Shown piece after piece: positions 1-12,744 of a DNA stretch of 64,000 nt. Each line of letters opens with the position of its first letter. Positions within the stretch are counted from its first letter, which is position 1. Location: positions 32,187,773 through 32,251,772 of the forward strand of contig OW121850.1 of NCBI GenBank assembly GCA_933228895.1. Direction: 5' to 3'. The notes beneath the pieces are model-generated. The model ran no database searches. It had not been told where the DNA came from and saw only the letters and a list, made by a program, of their open reading frames with translations. Source of the stretch: Platycnemis pennipes. Taxonomy: Eukaryota > Arthropoda > Insecta > Odonata > Platycnemididae. Both the position numbers and the translations under genes were made by a program.

Positions 1-2380
1 ATGATGGGGTTGTAAGTTCGACTGAACCCTATTCCTACATTTTAGTAAATCTTGTGTCTGGCGTAAGAGTAAATTCTAGTAATAATGTAGGAGGATCATG
101 TTTCAATGGAATTGAATTTCTTAGTATCTAAGAAAGGATGATATCTAAGATATCATCTTAAAAATGTCACCATTTTTCCTGGGGAGTGGAAATCTCGAAA
201 GAAAGATTATCGATTGGTACAGGACAAACCGGAAGTTTGGCGTTCCGCGTTAATCGGGCGAGAATTCTAACCTCACCCTCCCCGACGCGGCCTTATGAAG
301 TAGCTGAACGTTGACGCTCCAAGGAGGAAATATAAGGCCATCAGATTCTCGGAAAAGTCCTCGAATCAAGTTCGGGGGAAAATTTAATTAAGCTCCCGAC
401 ACGACTCGATTGACGAGGGAAGATGCGTCCGAATATTCTGACCCGGTTTATATCAAAATAAGAAAATAAAGCTGATTACTCACGGAGGGACATGAGAGGC
501 AAGATCGATGTATATTAAACACACACTGTGGATTGCCATTTACTCAGAATCTGATTCTCTAATTACCTCTTTCAAGAGCATGACATTTATTCAGGTTCAA
601 AAATATGTATTTACGTTTATAACATTATCAAAAATATTGTGGAGTGTAAATTTTTCACTGAACACAATAATTCCTCTACATTATCATAACGGACCATGCT
701 TTACTATGAGACATAATTTTGAATAATTTAACACGAGTTCCTCAACCGAGTCATTGCAATTAATTTTAGAATAATTATTCTAATGCAATTATGCGATACA
801 ATTGAAAACACTGATCACTTAAATAGTGATAATTGATTTTGCTTTTAAGTAACCTCTCCTAAATTACTTGAATATCGTTTCAATCCTTTAAAAATCAGCT
901 ACTCTAGCAAAGGTTAATAATTAAACGTTGATTGGTCCACAGAAAATTACACATTGCTTAGTTCTAATAAAAGTCTTAGTCCTCTATTATTTTTTAGCCT
1001 CCTAAATATTTTGCTCGAGAAGTAAAGGTTCGGAAATAAAGTATACATTTTTTTTCATACCGTTGCGGTATCTTGGCCATGAAAATACGAATTCACTATG
1101 CTATATCAGCAGCCGGAGTATTTTAAACTCCTTCCTTGCCTTTTAATAACCCTTCACCAGCACCACTCTCTGGTTGGAGAGTCTTTAAAGGAGTAGATTT
1201 CGTAAGGATATTTGTGGGTGCAAGTACATCTGGTATTTTTATTTTTATTATTATTACAGTTTTTATCATGTATTTTTTCTTGTAGTTTCTTTAAAAAATA
1301 ATATTAATCACAAAATAATACGCTGTTTACATTACTGTGAAATAATATGCCGAAATTATGACCTGGAGATGACAATCAACCGTTGAAAACCGGGTCGTGT
1401 ACTGGTTTTGTAAATTTTACGGTATTTATAAAGATTTACTCAATGAGTACGCTGACGTTAATTATTACTACTGTTTTTACTATTGCATTCAAAAAGGGAT
1501 TTAATTTTTCATTTTGTTTATGAAATTCAAGCTTGTGTTTGACTAACATAGTTAGTTTGGTTCCACTGGGAGAACATATTTTATTTGAGAACCCTTGAAC
1601 AATAAATTATGGAGATATTCAATAAGAGAAGAATTTTGGTTTCGCACCGTACCACGTTCCAACCGACCGTGTGTTCCCTTTCTTTCGGTGAACAAACTTT
1701 CTGGTCGATGAATGTGATGCGTCCTAAAATGTGTCATTTAAATTTCTATGTCAGTTACGGGGTAAGTGTAAAAAACAAAAGGTTGCGACGAATCAGAGAA
1801 AATGAGGCGAAGGAAGGGCACGTGGGATTGCTTGCTAATCCAAGGACGAGTCCCACATAACATTTCCTCGTCCCCCAAATCAAAGCTCTTCCGCCTGAGT
1901 CCGCCTCGGAACGCCGCCATATGTGACAGGATCCCTATACGACGGACATAAAAAAAACTTTTCTCGGAATTAAATGAAATTTGGAATATGTATGTTTATT
2001 TCAAAGCTGATGCTAAATCCGTTATTAATTTAAATGAAAATAAAAGTTTGCTATTTTTTTCGATTTTGCAAAAAGAATTATCTAATTTTCCATAAGGAAG
2101 GATATAATCAATATAACAATGTTCTCTACATTTCCAATTATAAATGTTTTACATAGTTTTTATCTTGTAACTTTCGTCATCACTTAATGAAATAAGAGTA
2201 GACTATTTAACTCCTATAAATTAAATCAACGACATGAAATATAACTATAGAAAAATAATAATAAGCAAATTGAAATAATACCCAAAATAGATATACATTA
2301 TTCATTAAATACATCGTCGCACTCTGAATTAGAATCACCGTGGTTCGATTTATCATCGATGCCCATGAATGTTTTATCGC
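1..2380. other. AT-rich sequence, no gene recognised
   Basis: I see only short chance reading frames here (none over about 85 codons) and no recognisable protein motif, RNA gene or terminal repeat. Around 1600-1930 two frames overlap on opposite strands in a slightly more GC-rich patch, but neither carries a domain I know. Treated as intergenic or intronic DNA. Confidence 0.5.
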
Positions 2381-2389
2381 CCAGTGTTT

Positions 2390-2757
2390 CAGGTTCAAAA
2401 CAAGATAACATCCTCCTAGTATCAACCGACAAACAGCTTTTTTCGTGTTTGGTTTTCGATGGCTAAATATGATCGGATCAGAATGCACCAGGAGTTGCAG
2501 AAAAACGTCCTTCATCGTGTTTATTCTTGATGATTTTCTCACGAAGTTTCTTCTAAATGCCTAACAAACTTATTTAATTGAGCTTCCTCGGACATTTGTC
2601 CTATAGGTAGCACTGAATATTTAATTATATCCTTACTATGGATCAACAACTTGTGCACAGTTGTCGGCATTTGATACCATGGATGTAATTCAGTGTACCT
2701 TCTAGCAGTCGCCAAAACATATTCGAATAATTCTTCCGCTTTATCTCGTGGCCACAA
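2390..2757 (-). pseudogene. Decayed fragment of an uncharacterised TE-type protein
   Basis: The minus strand at 2539-2757 reads a stretch containing ELHPWYQMPTTVHKLLIH, then LPIGQMSEEAQ. A frameshift near 2540 moves the continuation (RKSSRINTMKDVFLQLLVHSDPII) into the neighbouring frame down to about 2440. From memory, the pattern WY-MP-TVHK followed by LPIGQ-SEEAQ and RK-SR-NT recurs in many arthropod genomes in uncharacterised, repeat-associated proteins; I cannot name a function. The reading frame is broken and no start or stop is conserved, so it is a relic. It lies only about 40 bp from the RTE-B fragment at 2795, so the two may once have been one nested insertion. Confidence 0.45.
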
Positions 2758-2794
2758 GATAATATTTCCAGAATAATATGAAACCTGTGAATTC

Positions 2795-3630
2795 TTCTTA
2801 TTCTTTAATTGCTTTTTCCATATATATGCTGAAGAGGGCTAGGGACATGTTGCATCCTTTTCTGGCCCCTTTGTTAATTCGAGCCTCTATTTTTCTTCCA
2901 TCCTCCATACGTAGAGTGGCGGTCTGATTCTTGTAGAGCTGGTAGATAATTCTTCTGTCATTGTAGTCTATTCTACGTTTTTCCATTATGTTGAACATCC
3001 TATATTTTCAACATTGTCGAAGGCCTTCTCTAATTCTATGAATGCTACGTACATTAAATGGTTTGTTCACATGGATCATTCTTTTCTGCCAGTATTCTCA
3101 GGCAGAGTATTGCATCTCTGGTTCCCTTGTTCTTCCTAAACATCCCAAACTGGTTATCCGACAAGGTTTCTTCCATTTTCCTCTCAATTCTTCTGCTGAT
3201 TATTCGATTCATAATTTTGGAGGCATGTGACACTAGGCTCAAGTTTCGTTGGTCCTTACAATGCTCCGCCTTTTTTGAGCAGCTGTGGAAAAAATTTTCA
3301 TGTTTTGTCAAAAGCAAAACTGAGTAAAAAGAGTATTCTTTCCAAAGTTGAAAACAGCATTCAATTATCTTACGTGGATCGCGAGAAAAGCCATTAGAAA
3401 ATGGTGCAAATCACGAACCAGTAAAACTTGGGAAGAGGCCCCTTAATATCCCTGGGCCGCGGTTGTCTTCCTCCTCTTGTTTCTGGGGTTTCGCAAACCC
3501 ATCTTCTAGGGGTATTGGGCCTTGGTATAGCTCTTCTATGTACTCTTTCCACCTATTTCCAACGTCTTCATCTTCCAATAGCAGTCGCCCCGCCGAATCC
3601 CTAATATTTTTGCATTTTGAATTTGTATTT
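2795..3630 (-). mobile_element. RTE-B non-LTR retrotransposon fragment (RT domain)
   Basis: Three broken minus-strand frames line up with one reverse transcriptase. 3411-3622 reads the EN-RT linker with NRWKEYIEELY. 3054-3317 reads SLVSHASKIMNRIISRRIE and a degraded DNQFG(M)FRKNKGTRDAI segment. 2798-2998 reads YNDRRIIYQLYKNQ and GARKGC, the degenerate form of the RQGC motif. The same residues recur in the copy at 61253-63475, so both belong to one family, here called B, distinct from family A at 25167. An unrelated stretch of roughly 100 bp at 3325-3420 separates the linker from the RT. The endonuclease, the FADD catalytic region and the 3' end are missing. Non-functional relic. Confidence 0.75.
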
Positions 3631-3639
3631 AATGGCACA

Positions 3640-6220
3640 AATAAACAACAACAATAGTTAGGTACTCAAAATACCATTTTATGTTTAAAAAGCGTTCAAA
3701 ATAAGTAGAAGCAATAAATAATGCACAGAGTCCACAATAGAAACTGAACTCGTGCCGCGCTACACCTGTCATACTATAGCACGTACCTATATGTAAGACA
3801 TAAGACACATCGACATTTAACATAATTTTTATTGATAATGAGAATGTCATAGTGGTTTATCGCTGAAGCTGTTTATCATTGTTTTAGTGTAAAACCCCGA
3901 AAATGACATAATATACTTTGTTGAACCTACCGTTTTACGCTTGCACGCATGAGTCGCATTCATTTATTATTAATAACAATTGTTATGGCAGGTATATGCA
4001 TCTAATTTTTATTAAATTCGATAGCTAAGATGATGACAAACACGTTGAACTACGTTTCAACGCACGAATCTACAGGAATATTTTAAGTTTTGATCTTGGA
4101 TAAAGATTCTTTTAATGAAATTTTCATATTTTCGATAGCTATTATTTGCGCAAATTGAAATGACTTGCTTATATTATGCTTACTAATATATTATTTATTG
4201 AATTCTACTTACGTTACCGTGGTGATTACAATTATCAAAATAGAATTCGATCGAAAAATACGACTTCCACATGATTTTGAAGTATACGTTGAACTCTGTT
4301 GACCTCAGTCGATGGACTTGCCACCTGTAAAGTGCTCACTTTCAAAATGATTATATCCAACTGGTGCTCGCTTATCACTCAAATGACTGCCACTCGAGGC
4401 TATAGTCAGGTATCCCTTTGGACAACCCAACGCTCAAAATTCCCGGAATAGCTATTTTATTTTTACTTGCCACGACCGCATATCGGGGATTCTGCGACAC
4501 TGTGCGCCGGCTCTCTCGTATCCATGGATACAGACATCCCTCACTGGTGCGGTGGTGGAGAGGTGCTGCGCGGGATTCAGTTCTTCTCGCGAGGCGTTCT
4601 CCATAAAGAGCCATTCGGGTAGAAGCGTAAATAAAATCAATCCACTTCCACCCTCGTGAAGCGTCGAATGATGAGCATATGTGGTTCATTGATCAAATGC
4701 CCACATGAAATAAGTTGGCGTCAAATAATTTAAAATGGAATTATTCACCGAAGGGATAGCGATTTCTATGTTGTTAATTTTCCAAAATATTCCCACCTAG
4801 GGGACAGCCTTGGAAAAGGTGATTGGCCATGCTTTCAACAGCTCATTTATGTCGATCTTTCCTTATTGAGCTAATTTTGCGTCGAGGTGCGTTTCCCATG
4901 TTTCTGCACAGAATACAAGGGTAAAGGTACGTTTACACTAGCGAGAAAAATCGAGGGAGTTGCTTCCTGACAGCAACTATCATGGTGTAAACACCCTAGC
5001 GAGCTGGCTCTCAGCGAGAAAGGGAACTCGCAGGTAGCGCTCCCTGATGCGAGGGCGAGGCCAGTGTAGACACCGCCATAAAAACTCGAGGGAGTCGCTC
5101 GCTGGCTTCCGGCTATGCTGGAAGTTTTTGGCAACTCGCTGGCGATTCGGCATAGGGACAGCGTGTCGGAGAAGTGCACGCGGGCAAAAGAGCAGATGAT
5201 GGGCTTAAAATGCAGACGGCAAATTGTCCGCCGGAATTGTGGGACGCTAGTGTTGCGATTTTTGGGATTGCGAAATGAAAAATAAATATCTTTTCTGCAC
5301 TTTGATTCAGAATGATGGTCAATTTGATTTTTAATTTTATCGCATACAAAAGCGGAGATATTAAAAAACTGCTTACAGTGTATACATAAGGGTACTTTTC
5401 ACCCCGTAAACCGGCTTCTCCGCAGAAAAACAATAGGTGTCTCAGTTAGCCCCCGACAAAATAAGTCCTGTTTCATCAAAATCAGTGAGACCTTCCTTCT
5501 AAACCGTTCCAAAATCCGTTTCCAAAATCAGTGAGATATACCTTCCTTTTCTAAACCGTTTCCATAATAAATGCCAGTATAGTTGATTTTTATCATCTGC
5601 AGAAAAGATCATAGCGAGTCAGCATACTTAAAAATAATCGGTCATAACGGAACGGAACAGATCGGTTATCTTTCGTGATACACGTTTTCCGTTGTCCATC
5701 GCTCCCCACACCATTGAAAACGAATTTTCATAACACAAGTTAACGCCCTCAACACCATGTATAAAAAACGAATATTGTACTGCTTTGGTAAAACTTTTTT
5801 AATTGAAATGTGTCAGTAAACAAAAGTTGCCGTTAAATTGGCCTTGTGTCAATGACAAATTATCGCAATTGTAATAAGTTATTTTGTTAATTAAAACCGA
5901 AGGCACAGTAGAAAACAGGAAAACGCTGCGAATACAGAATGATGTGGCGATTGAACGCAATCTACATTGGAAGAACGGGAAGATGTTTCAAAAACTACGA
6001 ATGGAGGTCCTTAAAATAAGATCACTCGGAATAAATCCACACTTGATTAATGAAAACCGACCCAGGTTTCGGTAACTCATTGCCATTTTCATTTTTATTA
6101 TACCGAGGGATTGCTCCCGTATGAATATTAGAAAATTCCACCTAGTAACGCTGGAATCGATTCCCTATACGAATGCAAGAACGCAAAAGGCATTTCAAGG
6201 AAGGGCAATAGCTGGGGATA
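3640..6220. other. Unique AT-rich sequence; GC-richer patch at 4930-5260
   Basis: No gene recognised. At 4925-5170 there is a GC-richer block in which short words such as GCGAG, CTAGCGAG and GAGGGAGTCGC recur, and the phrase GTTTACACTAGCGAG near 4930 is partly echoed by GTGTAAACACCCTAGCGAG near 4984; this looks like an old nonautonomous DNA element, but I could not find both ends. At 5480-5570 a segment of about 45 bp is repeated imperfectly in tandem (AAATCAGTGAGA then CCTTCCTT and CTAAACCG). Confidence 0.4.
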
Positions 6221-6231
6221 GTTCAATCCCT

Positions 6232-6262
6232 GCCATACACCCTCACCGCGAGGGTGTATGGC
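6232..6262. repeat. Perfect 13-bp hairpin resembling a CR1 3' end
   Basis: GCCATACACCCTC at 6232-6244 is the exact reverse complement of GAGGGTGTATGGC at 6250-6262, with a 5-base loop. The right arm resembles the conserved 3' terminal core of the CR1 copies in this window (ACCGCGAGGGTGTGTGGC), so it may be a foldback made from CR1 tail sequence. No function shown. Confidence 0.6.
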
Positions 6263-6978
6263 TTCCACGGCTTAAGGAGATGTAGATATAGACATAGATG
6301 TGGACTAGCATGCATATACCACCTCCTGTACCTTCTTATCTCCTTAAGCCTATGAGAAATGAATAGGGAAAACGTACTGGCAGATTGCAAAAGAAAAATA
6401 TTGCTCAACTTAGGAAAATGATGGCTGAAAAAGCGAATGAAGAGAGTTGGGTCCCCATTGGAGGAAAGGAGTGGATGGCCCCCCTTACCTTTTTTATAAA
6501 TACAAACCAAAAACCGTTATGCAAAAGTGCATCGATCGAATATTTTGAGAACCGTAAGTTGCACGAACATGAAACTGCATATAACGAGAAAGTAGTGAGA
6601 CCCGCAGGGTGTAGGCTATCTTTATTCACCTGATGGCCCCGGGTCACTGTCCCGGATAATACTTCATATACTTTGCATTGTCCCAAAATAATAAACGGGA
6701 AAATCGGTTTTTCAGCATGTAGCGTTATTTTTTCTGCGAAATTTAAACTATTGATTTTAATCCTACATGCAACAGATATGGACCACAAGAAAGGAAATAC
6801 TACGAAGAATCTAATTCTAATCTAATCTAATTTTGTGGTTATGAGAAACTTTAACCTTGACGACCAAAGGTACTGTTGAAGTTGACCCTCGTAAGAGGTC
6901 AGGGGCAAGGGTGGAAGGCACTGGAGGTGACTTCGCAGCTGATTCCTCAAGCACGATTGCCCATTTTCGGTAGGCATC

Positions 6979-7111
6979 AACATCTACATCTACATCTACA
7001 CGATATCCTGCAAGCCACCGTGAGGGTGTGTGGCAGGGGGTGAAGATCACCAAGCATGCACTACTAACATGCAAACAAGCAACTATAGTGTCTCATGCAA
7101 CTAGGCACGGA
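6979..7111 (-). mobile_element. CR1-B 3' end, extremely 5'-truncated
   Basis: On the minus strand this is only the last 130 bp or so of CR1: the 3' UTR core, GGCTTGCAGGATATCGTG, and a (TAGATG)-type hexanucleotide tail, seen on the plus strand as CATCTACATCTACATCTACA. It matches the 3' end of the longer copy at 7983 nearly base for base up to CAACTAG. Such very short copies are expected from target-primed reverse transcription that stopped early. Confidence 0.8.
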
Positions 7112-7464
7112 CATATTAAATTGCCACTCGCGCCATTCACAGGTGAAGTTGTTTATGCAAGCGTTGAAATTATGAGTGGTAGGTCAATCGATGGAATGCA
7201 CCGTAAAAATTACGCAATCAGGCAAACGAACGCAAAGTATGAAGTTTAAAAAATGTTAAATTTGTACCAGCTGTAAGGAACGGAATTAAATCCATAAATC
7301 CGGAATAAACGCATACATACTTCTCTAAAATATCCTTATGAAGATTAAGCAATGCCACTACGATTAATTTTGGGCACGATGCTGTGGTTGGGTAGTAGTA
7401 AAAGTAATTATTCGGGGGAGACAACCGATAGATACGGTGATTGTGGCCATTTAGAATAGGTGGG

Positions 7465-7705
7465 CAATTGGGGGGTGCAGAGGTATGAATATTTCGCCTG
7501 CTGTTAATAAACAGGAGCCAAGAGGTCCACGGTTAAACATCCCATCCCTCGCACGGAGCATAGAACTTGAAGATCTCTCCATGCAGCAACAAGTTGGGAG
7601 CGGTGAGCCACTGAAAAATCTCTCCTACTGTCGGGAGTCGAACTCATGGAAAGAGCGCAGTGCACCCTCAACCACGTTAATCCGATCTCCGTTTCAATTG
7701 TCAAT
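7465..7705 (-). mobile_element. tRNA-derived SINE, copy 1
   Basis: On the minus strand a tRNA-like head carries an A-box-like stretch (TAACGTGGTTGAGGGTGC) and a B box (GAGTTCGACTCCC) around 7680-7625. It is followed by a body with GATTTTTCAGTGG, TTCAAGTTC, GATGGGATGTTTAACC and CCTCTTGGCTCC. That body is shared with the copies at 19595, 39330 and 57670, so this is one SINE family. The A and B boxes are the internal RNA polymerase III promoter of such elements. It encodes no protein and would rely on a LINE reverse transcriptase in trans; the partner is unknown. Confidence 0.7.
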
Positions 7706-7982
7706 CATGATTTCATGCGGGTGAAATCTCCATTAGTGGCCATAAAAAACAAGAAGCTTTGTGCCAAAGAGATGGGGCCTAATTCTTCCCGTGGCGCATG
7801 AAAAATAAGTACGAAAAACGTGCCGACACAACATAAAAAAATTATTGCTAGATACTGGAAAATAATGGAGGGCGAGCGAAAGGAGAACGGCAGTTTATTG
7901 TATTTAGGCGGCCAGGAGCCATGGTATATAGATCATAAAACTCTATATAGTTCATAGAAACTCTATATAGTTCGTAGAAGCT

Positions 7983-8705
7983 CATCTACATCTACATCTA
8001 CACGATACCCTGCAAGCCACCGCGAGGGTGTGTGGCAGGGGGTGAAGATCACCAAGCATGCACTACTAACATGCAAGCAAGCAACTAAAGGGTCTCATGC
8101 AACTAGATTGTTAGTATCTATAGTATTTGAGGGGTTAATACATGCATCATGCACTACAGAATACTCTAAAATATTTCCTCTACCTATCCCTTTCCTTTGC
8201 TGCCTATTCTGTTCTCTTATAGTACGGGGGAAAAATGCCATTTTGAATCTATCTGTACGACAATCTATCTCTCTAATCTTATTTATCTGGTCGAATCTAG
8301 CATAATACGCTGGTGTTTTTAATATGTGCCTAACATCTTCAGTAAAGCTATCCGATTGAAATTTCTCCAATAGATTTAATCTGGACTTTAACCTACGCTC
8401 TGATAATGATTCCCACCCTAATTCTTGTATTAATTCTGATACACTACTCAACCTATCGTAACACCTTTTGACGAACCTAGCTGCTCTACGCTGCACACTG
8501 TCTAGTTCTCTCATCAAACCTAATTCATTAGGATCCCATACACTGGCTGCATACTCAAGGTGGGGCCTAACTAGTGAAAAGTAGCATCGCTCTTTTGTCT
8601 TCTCATCACATTTCCCAAGTACTCTTTTTATAAATCCTAGCTTTCCGCTCGGCCGCATATTTCCCTTATGTGTCTTCCCCACAATAAATCTTTAGCGATT
8701 GTTAC
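7983..8705 (-). mobile_element. CR1-B copy, 3' third (RT C-terminus and 3' UTR)
   Basis: An open frame at 8095-8682 (195 codons) encodes the C-terminal thumb and tail of CR1 ORF2: KLGFIKRVLGKCDEKTKE, YFSLVRPHLEYAASVWDP, VQRRAARFVKRCYDR and a terminal CRTDRFKMAFFPRTIRE. Below it lie the 3' UTR and a CATCTA hexamer tail at 7983. The catalytic RT palm and the endonuclease are absent, so it is 5'-truncated. Flanks on both sides contain CTATATAGTTCATAGAAA-like words (7935-7980 and 8702-8725), so the insertion appears to sit in or near a short tandem array; this makes the exact target duplication hard to place. Same family as the copy split by the RTE at 25167. Confidence 0.85.
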
Positions 8706-9455
8706 ACAGCTCTTTATAGTTCATAAAACATTATTACAAGGAACATAAATATTGTAAACGATAATAGAATATTTTATTCCTTTTATTAGGTTATGCAAAA
8801 ATTGTCATATCACTTAAATGTTATATGGAAAAATTAGGGATTCTTTTTATTCATCACGCATGGAATTGATTGAAAAATATCTGTTGTATGATAGAGAATT
8901 GTCCTAAATAATATTTTCGATTCCCTGTCAAGAGATTGATTCAATTTAATTAATTCCTCCTAGATCTCCTTTTCATTCCTCACGTACTGTCTTCCACCTC
9001 TCCTCTCAGACTCTTTCTCAACTCTCTCTTGAGATGAAATACGCCTCTTCCGAACGTCGAACGACGTCTTTCGGGAATTTCATCCTCGGGACGCTCGGAA
9101 AGAAAACTTCTGGCATTCACTTCCATCCCGATTGAGTGGAAATGCTTCGATTGTGGATGCGGAAAGTCCTATTTTCAGTTCATATCACCACTTTCTTAAG
9201 CAGACGAGCTTTGCTTGGTTTTGATGGCTATAGCCCAAACTTCGACTCTTAGAAGTTATAGAAAGCACATCCTTCACTCCTTGAAATTTAATTTTCCAAC
9301 TTTTATGATTATTTTTGCCATTAAAAAACTGGATTATTTTTCGAGTGCCAATTAAGATATTTCAGCAGCAGATGTGAGACCTGTGTTCAACAAACACTCT
9401 TATGATCTCGTCTCGTGGTCTCGAAGGAATCCATTTCGTGCCTTCCCGTCGTATA
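8706..9455. other. No feature recognised
   Basis: AT-rich sequence with a pyrimidine-rich stretch near 8965-9030. No open frame of note, no inverted terminal repeats, and no tRNA-like boxes. Confidence 0.4.
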
Positions 9456-9920
9456 TCTACATCTACATTTGCGCGATATCCTGCAAGCTACCGCGAGGGT
9501 GTGTGACAGGAGGGGAAGACCACCAAAACATGTACTATTGACATGCAACTAGGGTACTACATGGAATCATGATAATAATATGGGTCACATGCAGCTAGAT
9601 GGATAGTATCTACATAGTAATAAAGGGATTGGTTGTTAATACATGCATCATCTACAACAGGCTACTATACAATGTTTCACCTACCTATCCCTTTGCTATG
9701 CTGCCTATGGTGTTCTCTAATAATACGGGGGGAAAAATGACACTTTGACTCTATCGGTGCAACAATCTATCTCTCCAATTATATTTAACTGGTCGAATCT
9801 AGCATAATACGCTCTTATTTTTAATATATATGTAATATCTTCAGTAAACCTGTCCATTTAAATCCTGCAATAGATTTAATCTATATTTTAACCTACGCCC
9901 TGATAATGATTCCCATATTA
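9455..9920 (-). mobile_element. CR1-B copy, decayed 3' end
   Basis: Shows the CR1 tail (ATCTACATCTACAT near 9462), the core GATATCCTGCAAGCTACCGC, and then, in reverse, the 3' UTR and the end of ORF2 (GAAAAATGACACTTTGACTC matches the FKM-FFPR end). It is clearly more diverged than the copy at 7983, with several indels, and the frame is not open. It stops near 9916 within the RT C-terminus. Older insertion of the same family. Confidence 0.75.
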
Positions 9921-10094
9921 CATTACATATATGTTACGTATATATGAAAAATACAAAAGGGCACCGCCATGACTGCATCAAAATATCTTGAAGCATAAGC
10001 AAAGAAAATTGCCAATTTTAATGAAATATTTCCAAGCTTGAAATTTCTGGTAACCGCAAAAAAACTGGCGAATTTTAACGTAGTATTCTGATTT

Positions 10095-11610
10095 AAATAA
10101 TAATAATAAAACGCCTTTATTGAGATGAGATTAAATCAAAACTGTGCCTTCTGCAATCTAACCCCTCGTAAAATATTTACATAAAACAAATGATTGTAAC
10201 GATATGCACAGTTAAAATCTGAATAAATATATAAAAAGATATGATTCAAGGAATTAAAGAATAACAAATTAGCAAAAAACATATATATGTAAAATCAATA
10301 TTAAGCATCAAAGAAGTTAAGCTGTTCCAGAGTATTTACAACTGTGGAGAAAACGTTGTGGTTGTAATACTTACATTCGTTACGAAAAAACCCACTGCAG
10401 GAAAATACACACAAAAAAGGGGGGGTGTGAAAAACCAGCGAAATCCTACTGAATGTCTAGCTAGCGTTTTGAAGAAAATGAAGTATAAGAGTATGTATAG
10501 GAAAATGAGTAGATAAAATATAAAATTAATGAAAAAAGAAACATTACAAAAAATGCGATGCTACCACATGGTGATACATGTGCCCTATTTACTTTGCCTT
10601 CCGTGTTAGAAACTATTAAGCATATTGAGTGAGTATTCTCGACATGTGATACTCAGATCTGCATCCATCCACTAAAGGGATAGATTTTCATCGACCAATG
10701 CTCCCAAATTCCTAACTGCCACGCAATAAGGAAATGGATCACAATTTATTCGTAAGGGTGGATGTTCATCGGTTTGATTCATGAATTCTCGGATACCCAA
10801 TTATGATGGATTTTGATTTGTTAGAATTCATTGGCAAGAAGTTGGCTTCGCTCCAATTATTAAAATCTACAAACATAATCTTGATGTTTTCCAAATTATT
10901 ACGTAAGTTGCTAACAGTTGAATTTAGATAAAATTGAAAATCGTCGGCGTATGGATGATGTTTGCAGCTTCTGATCGATAATGGGCAATCATTAGTATAA
11001 AGGGAAAATAGGAGAGGACCAAGAATAAGAGCCATGTGGTACTCCTCGAGATATATCGGCCCAAAAGGAGCATGAGTCATTTGCGATTACATTTCAGTTT
11101 CCGGTGGGCTAGGTATAATGTAACCCAATTAACTACAGAAGACGAAAAGCCCATACCTCTAATATTTGCTGCATGTACATATCTGTGTAGTGAACCAAAG
11201 GCTTAACTGAAATCAAGAAGTACAGTGATAACCCTTTCTTGTCCATCGATCTTCTTAAGTCATCAGTAATTTTTACAAGAGCGGTGGTAGTGCGGTGCCC
11301 ATGTCGTAGACCGGATTGAAACTGATCGAGAATTTACTAACATTTATAAAATCTGTGATTTTGTTCGTAGATTATTTTTTCTAAATATTTTGATAGAACT
11401 GGTAGAAATGGAATTGGGCAGTATTATTTTTCTTCAGAAGAACTGGTCTTTTTAGGTATTGGTCTGATCAGAGCACCTTTCCACTGACTAGGAAATTGTT
11501 CTAGAGAAACTGATGAGTTGAAAATATTGGAGACGCATGGCAAGAGGAGATGGAGAAATTTTTAATGAAATCTATTGGGATTCCATCTGTGCCCCTGGCT
11601 TAATACAATA
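10095..11610 (-). mobile_element. Jockey-like non-LTR retrotransposon, RT and 3' end
   Basis: The minus strand encodes a broken reverse transcriptase. From 11610 downward I read ALIRPIPKK, LSKYLEKIIYEQ, HGHRTTTALVKITDDLRR (RT motifs 1-2, finger) and then, after frameshifts, GPLLFSLYTND and YADDFQFY in the open stretch 10766-11080; YADD is the catalytic box. The 3' end is well defined: AATAAAGGCG followed by a (TTA)n tail at 10097-10115 as read on minus. The endonuclease is absent and several frameshifts break the frame. The family differs from the CR1 and RTE copies in this window; Jockey-like is my best guess from GPLLFSLYTND and the NWSEANFLPMNSNKSK segment. It may be related to the fragments at 21200 and 24380. 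Confidence 0.75.
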
Positions 11611-12744
11611 GTAGTCCTAGAACCTACCATAATAAACACCTTATTACATTTTTACCCGTTTTTTTATTCCTTTACAATAATTTTTATAAATTCCTAGTTT
11701 CAGGCATGACTTCGTGAAATCCATCCATGAATGATAAATGATCACTTGGTAGAAGCAACCCACTCACATAACTCATTCCATTTTAAAAATGCTTTAACAG
11801 AGTAGTCCATGCGATGTCTCGGTCGTAGCCTCGTAAGTCTCTCCTCTATTGAGAGACTGACTCCAAGGGAAGAGATCATCCCGGCCTTTTCAAATAAGAG
11901 TCACTCCAAATGTTGTTTGCCAAAACATAAATTTACTCGGAAGCAAACATGCGCTCAGTGCATCGCACAGATGCGTACCAAACTTCACGCTTCCAAAAGA
12001 TCAAAGTAGGGAAGTCGGTGAAGGAGACAAGGGAATAAAAATTTGCGTTGTCGATTCCGGAATGTTGCCGGGCGTGATAACTTTTCTTCAGCGGTGCGCA
12101 ATGTCGTCGGTCTTCCTCGCTCCAGACGAAGCAAGTCCCTCCCTCGATAAACCCACTTCACCCACTCCCTCCCTCCCGCAGCGAGAGAGAACTGATGAGA
12201 TTTTTCAGCGGATTCCCAGTCCCAAATGGAATCTCGAGCGGAGAGTATTCCAAGTTCAATGCAAGGGATTCAGCGTTGAACCGTGGACCCATAAGAACCT
12301 TTTCGTCCGGAGCGGGATAATTTCGACGCGGCGTTTTCCCTCACCCTTCTTCACTCCTACGCCCTTTCCCTCCAAAATAGTCTTTACGCCTCTTAAATGT
12401 ATTTAAAGTGCCTTCCATTGCGTAACAGGCCTGCCATTTGACAATCGAACTACTGAAGGATATTAGAAGTTCTTTCAGAGCATTAGAAATTTCTTTCAGG
12501 GAGATCGTAAAAATTACTGACCCTTTGAACGAGAATTCCATTTCATTCCTACCCCACGCTTTATAAAATTCCTAATTAAACTCATTTTACGTTAGCTGTC
12601 ACCCAATTATTCATAAAAATCTATCACTTAACAGAATGGTAAAAAAAATTCATTAACATCGGTATTCTACGGATAATTTTTCAATTTTTTTCTCACTGAA
12701 TAACGTATGTACTTGTTACCCGGCTCTGATTAGTTTACAAGTCT
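11611..12744. other. No gene recognised
   Basis: Contains a 114-codon plus-strand frame at 12062-12406 inside a GC-richer patch; it has no motif I recognise and is rich in Pro, Ser and Phe, typical of a chance frame. No terminal repeats found. Confidence 0.4.

Noticed and set aside
7920..7985. CRISPR-like repeats (CTCTATATAGTTCATAGAAA)
   Set aside because: Two direct copies without spacers in a eukaryotic TE-rich context; a small tandem duplication.
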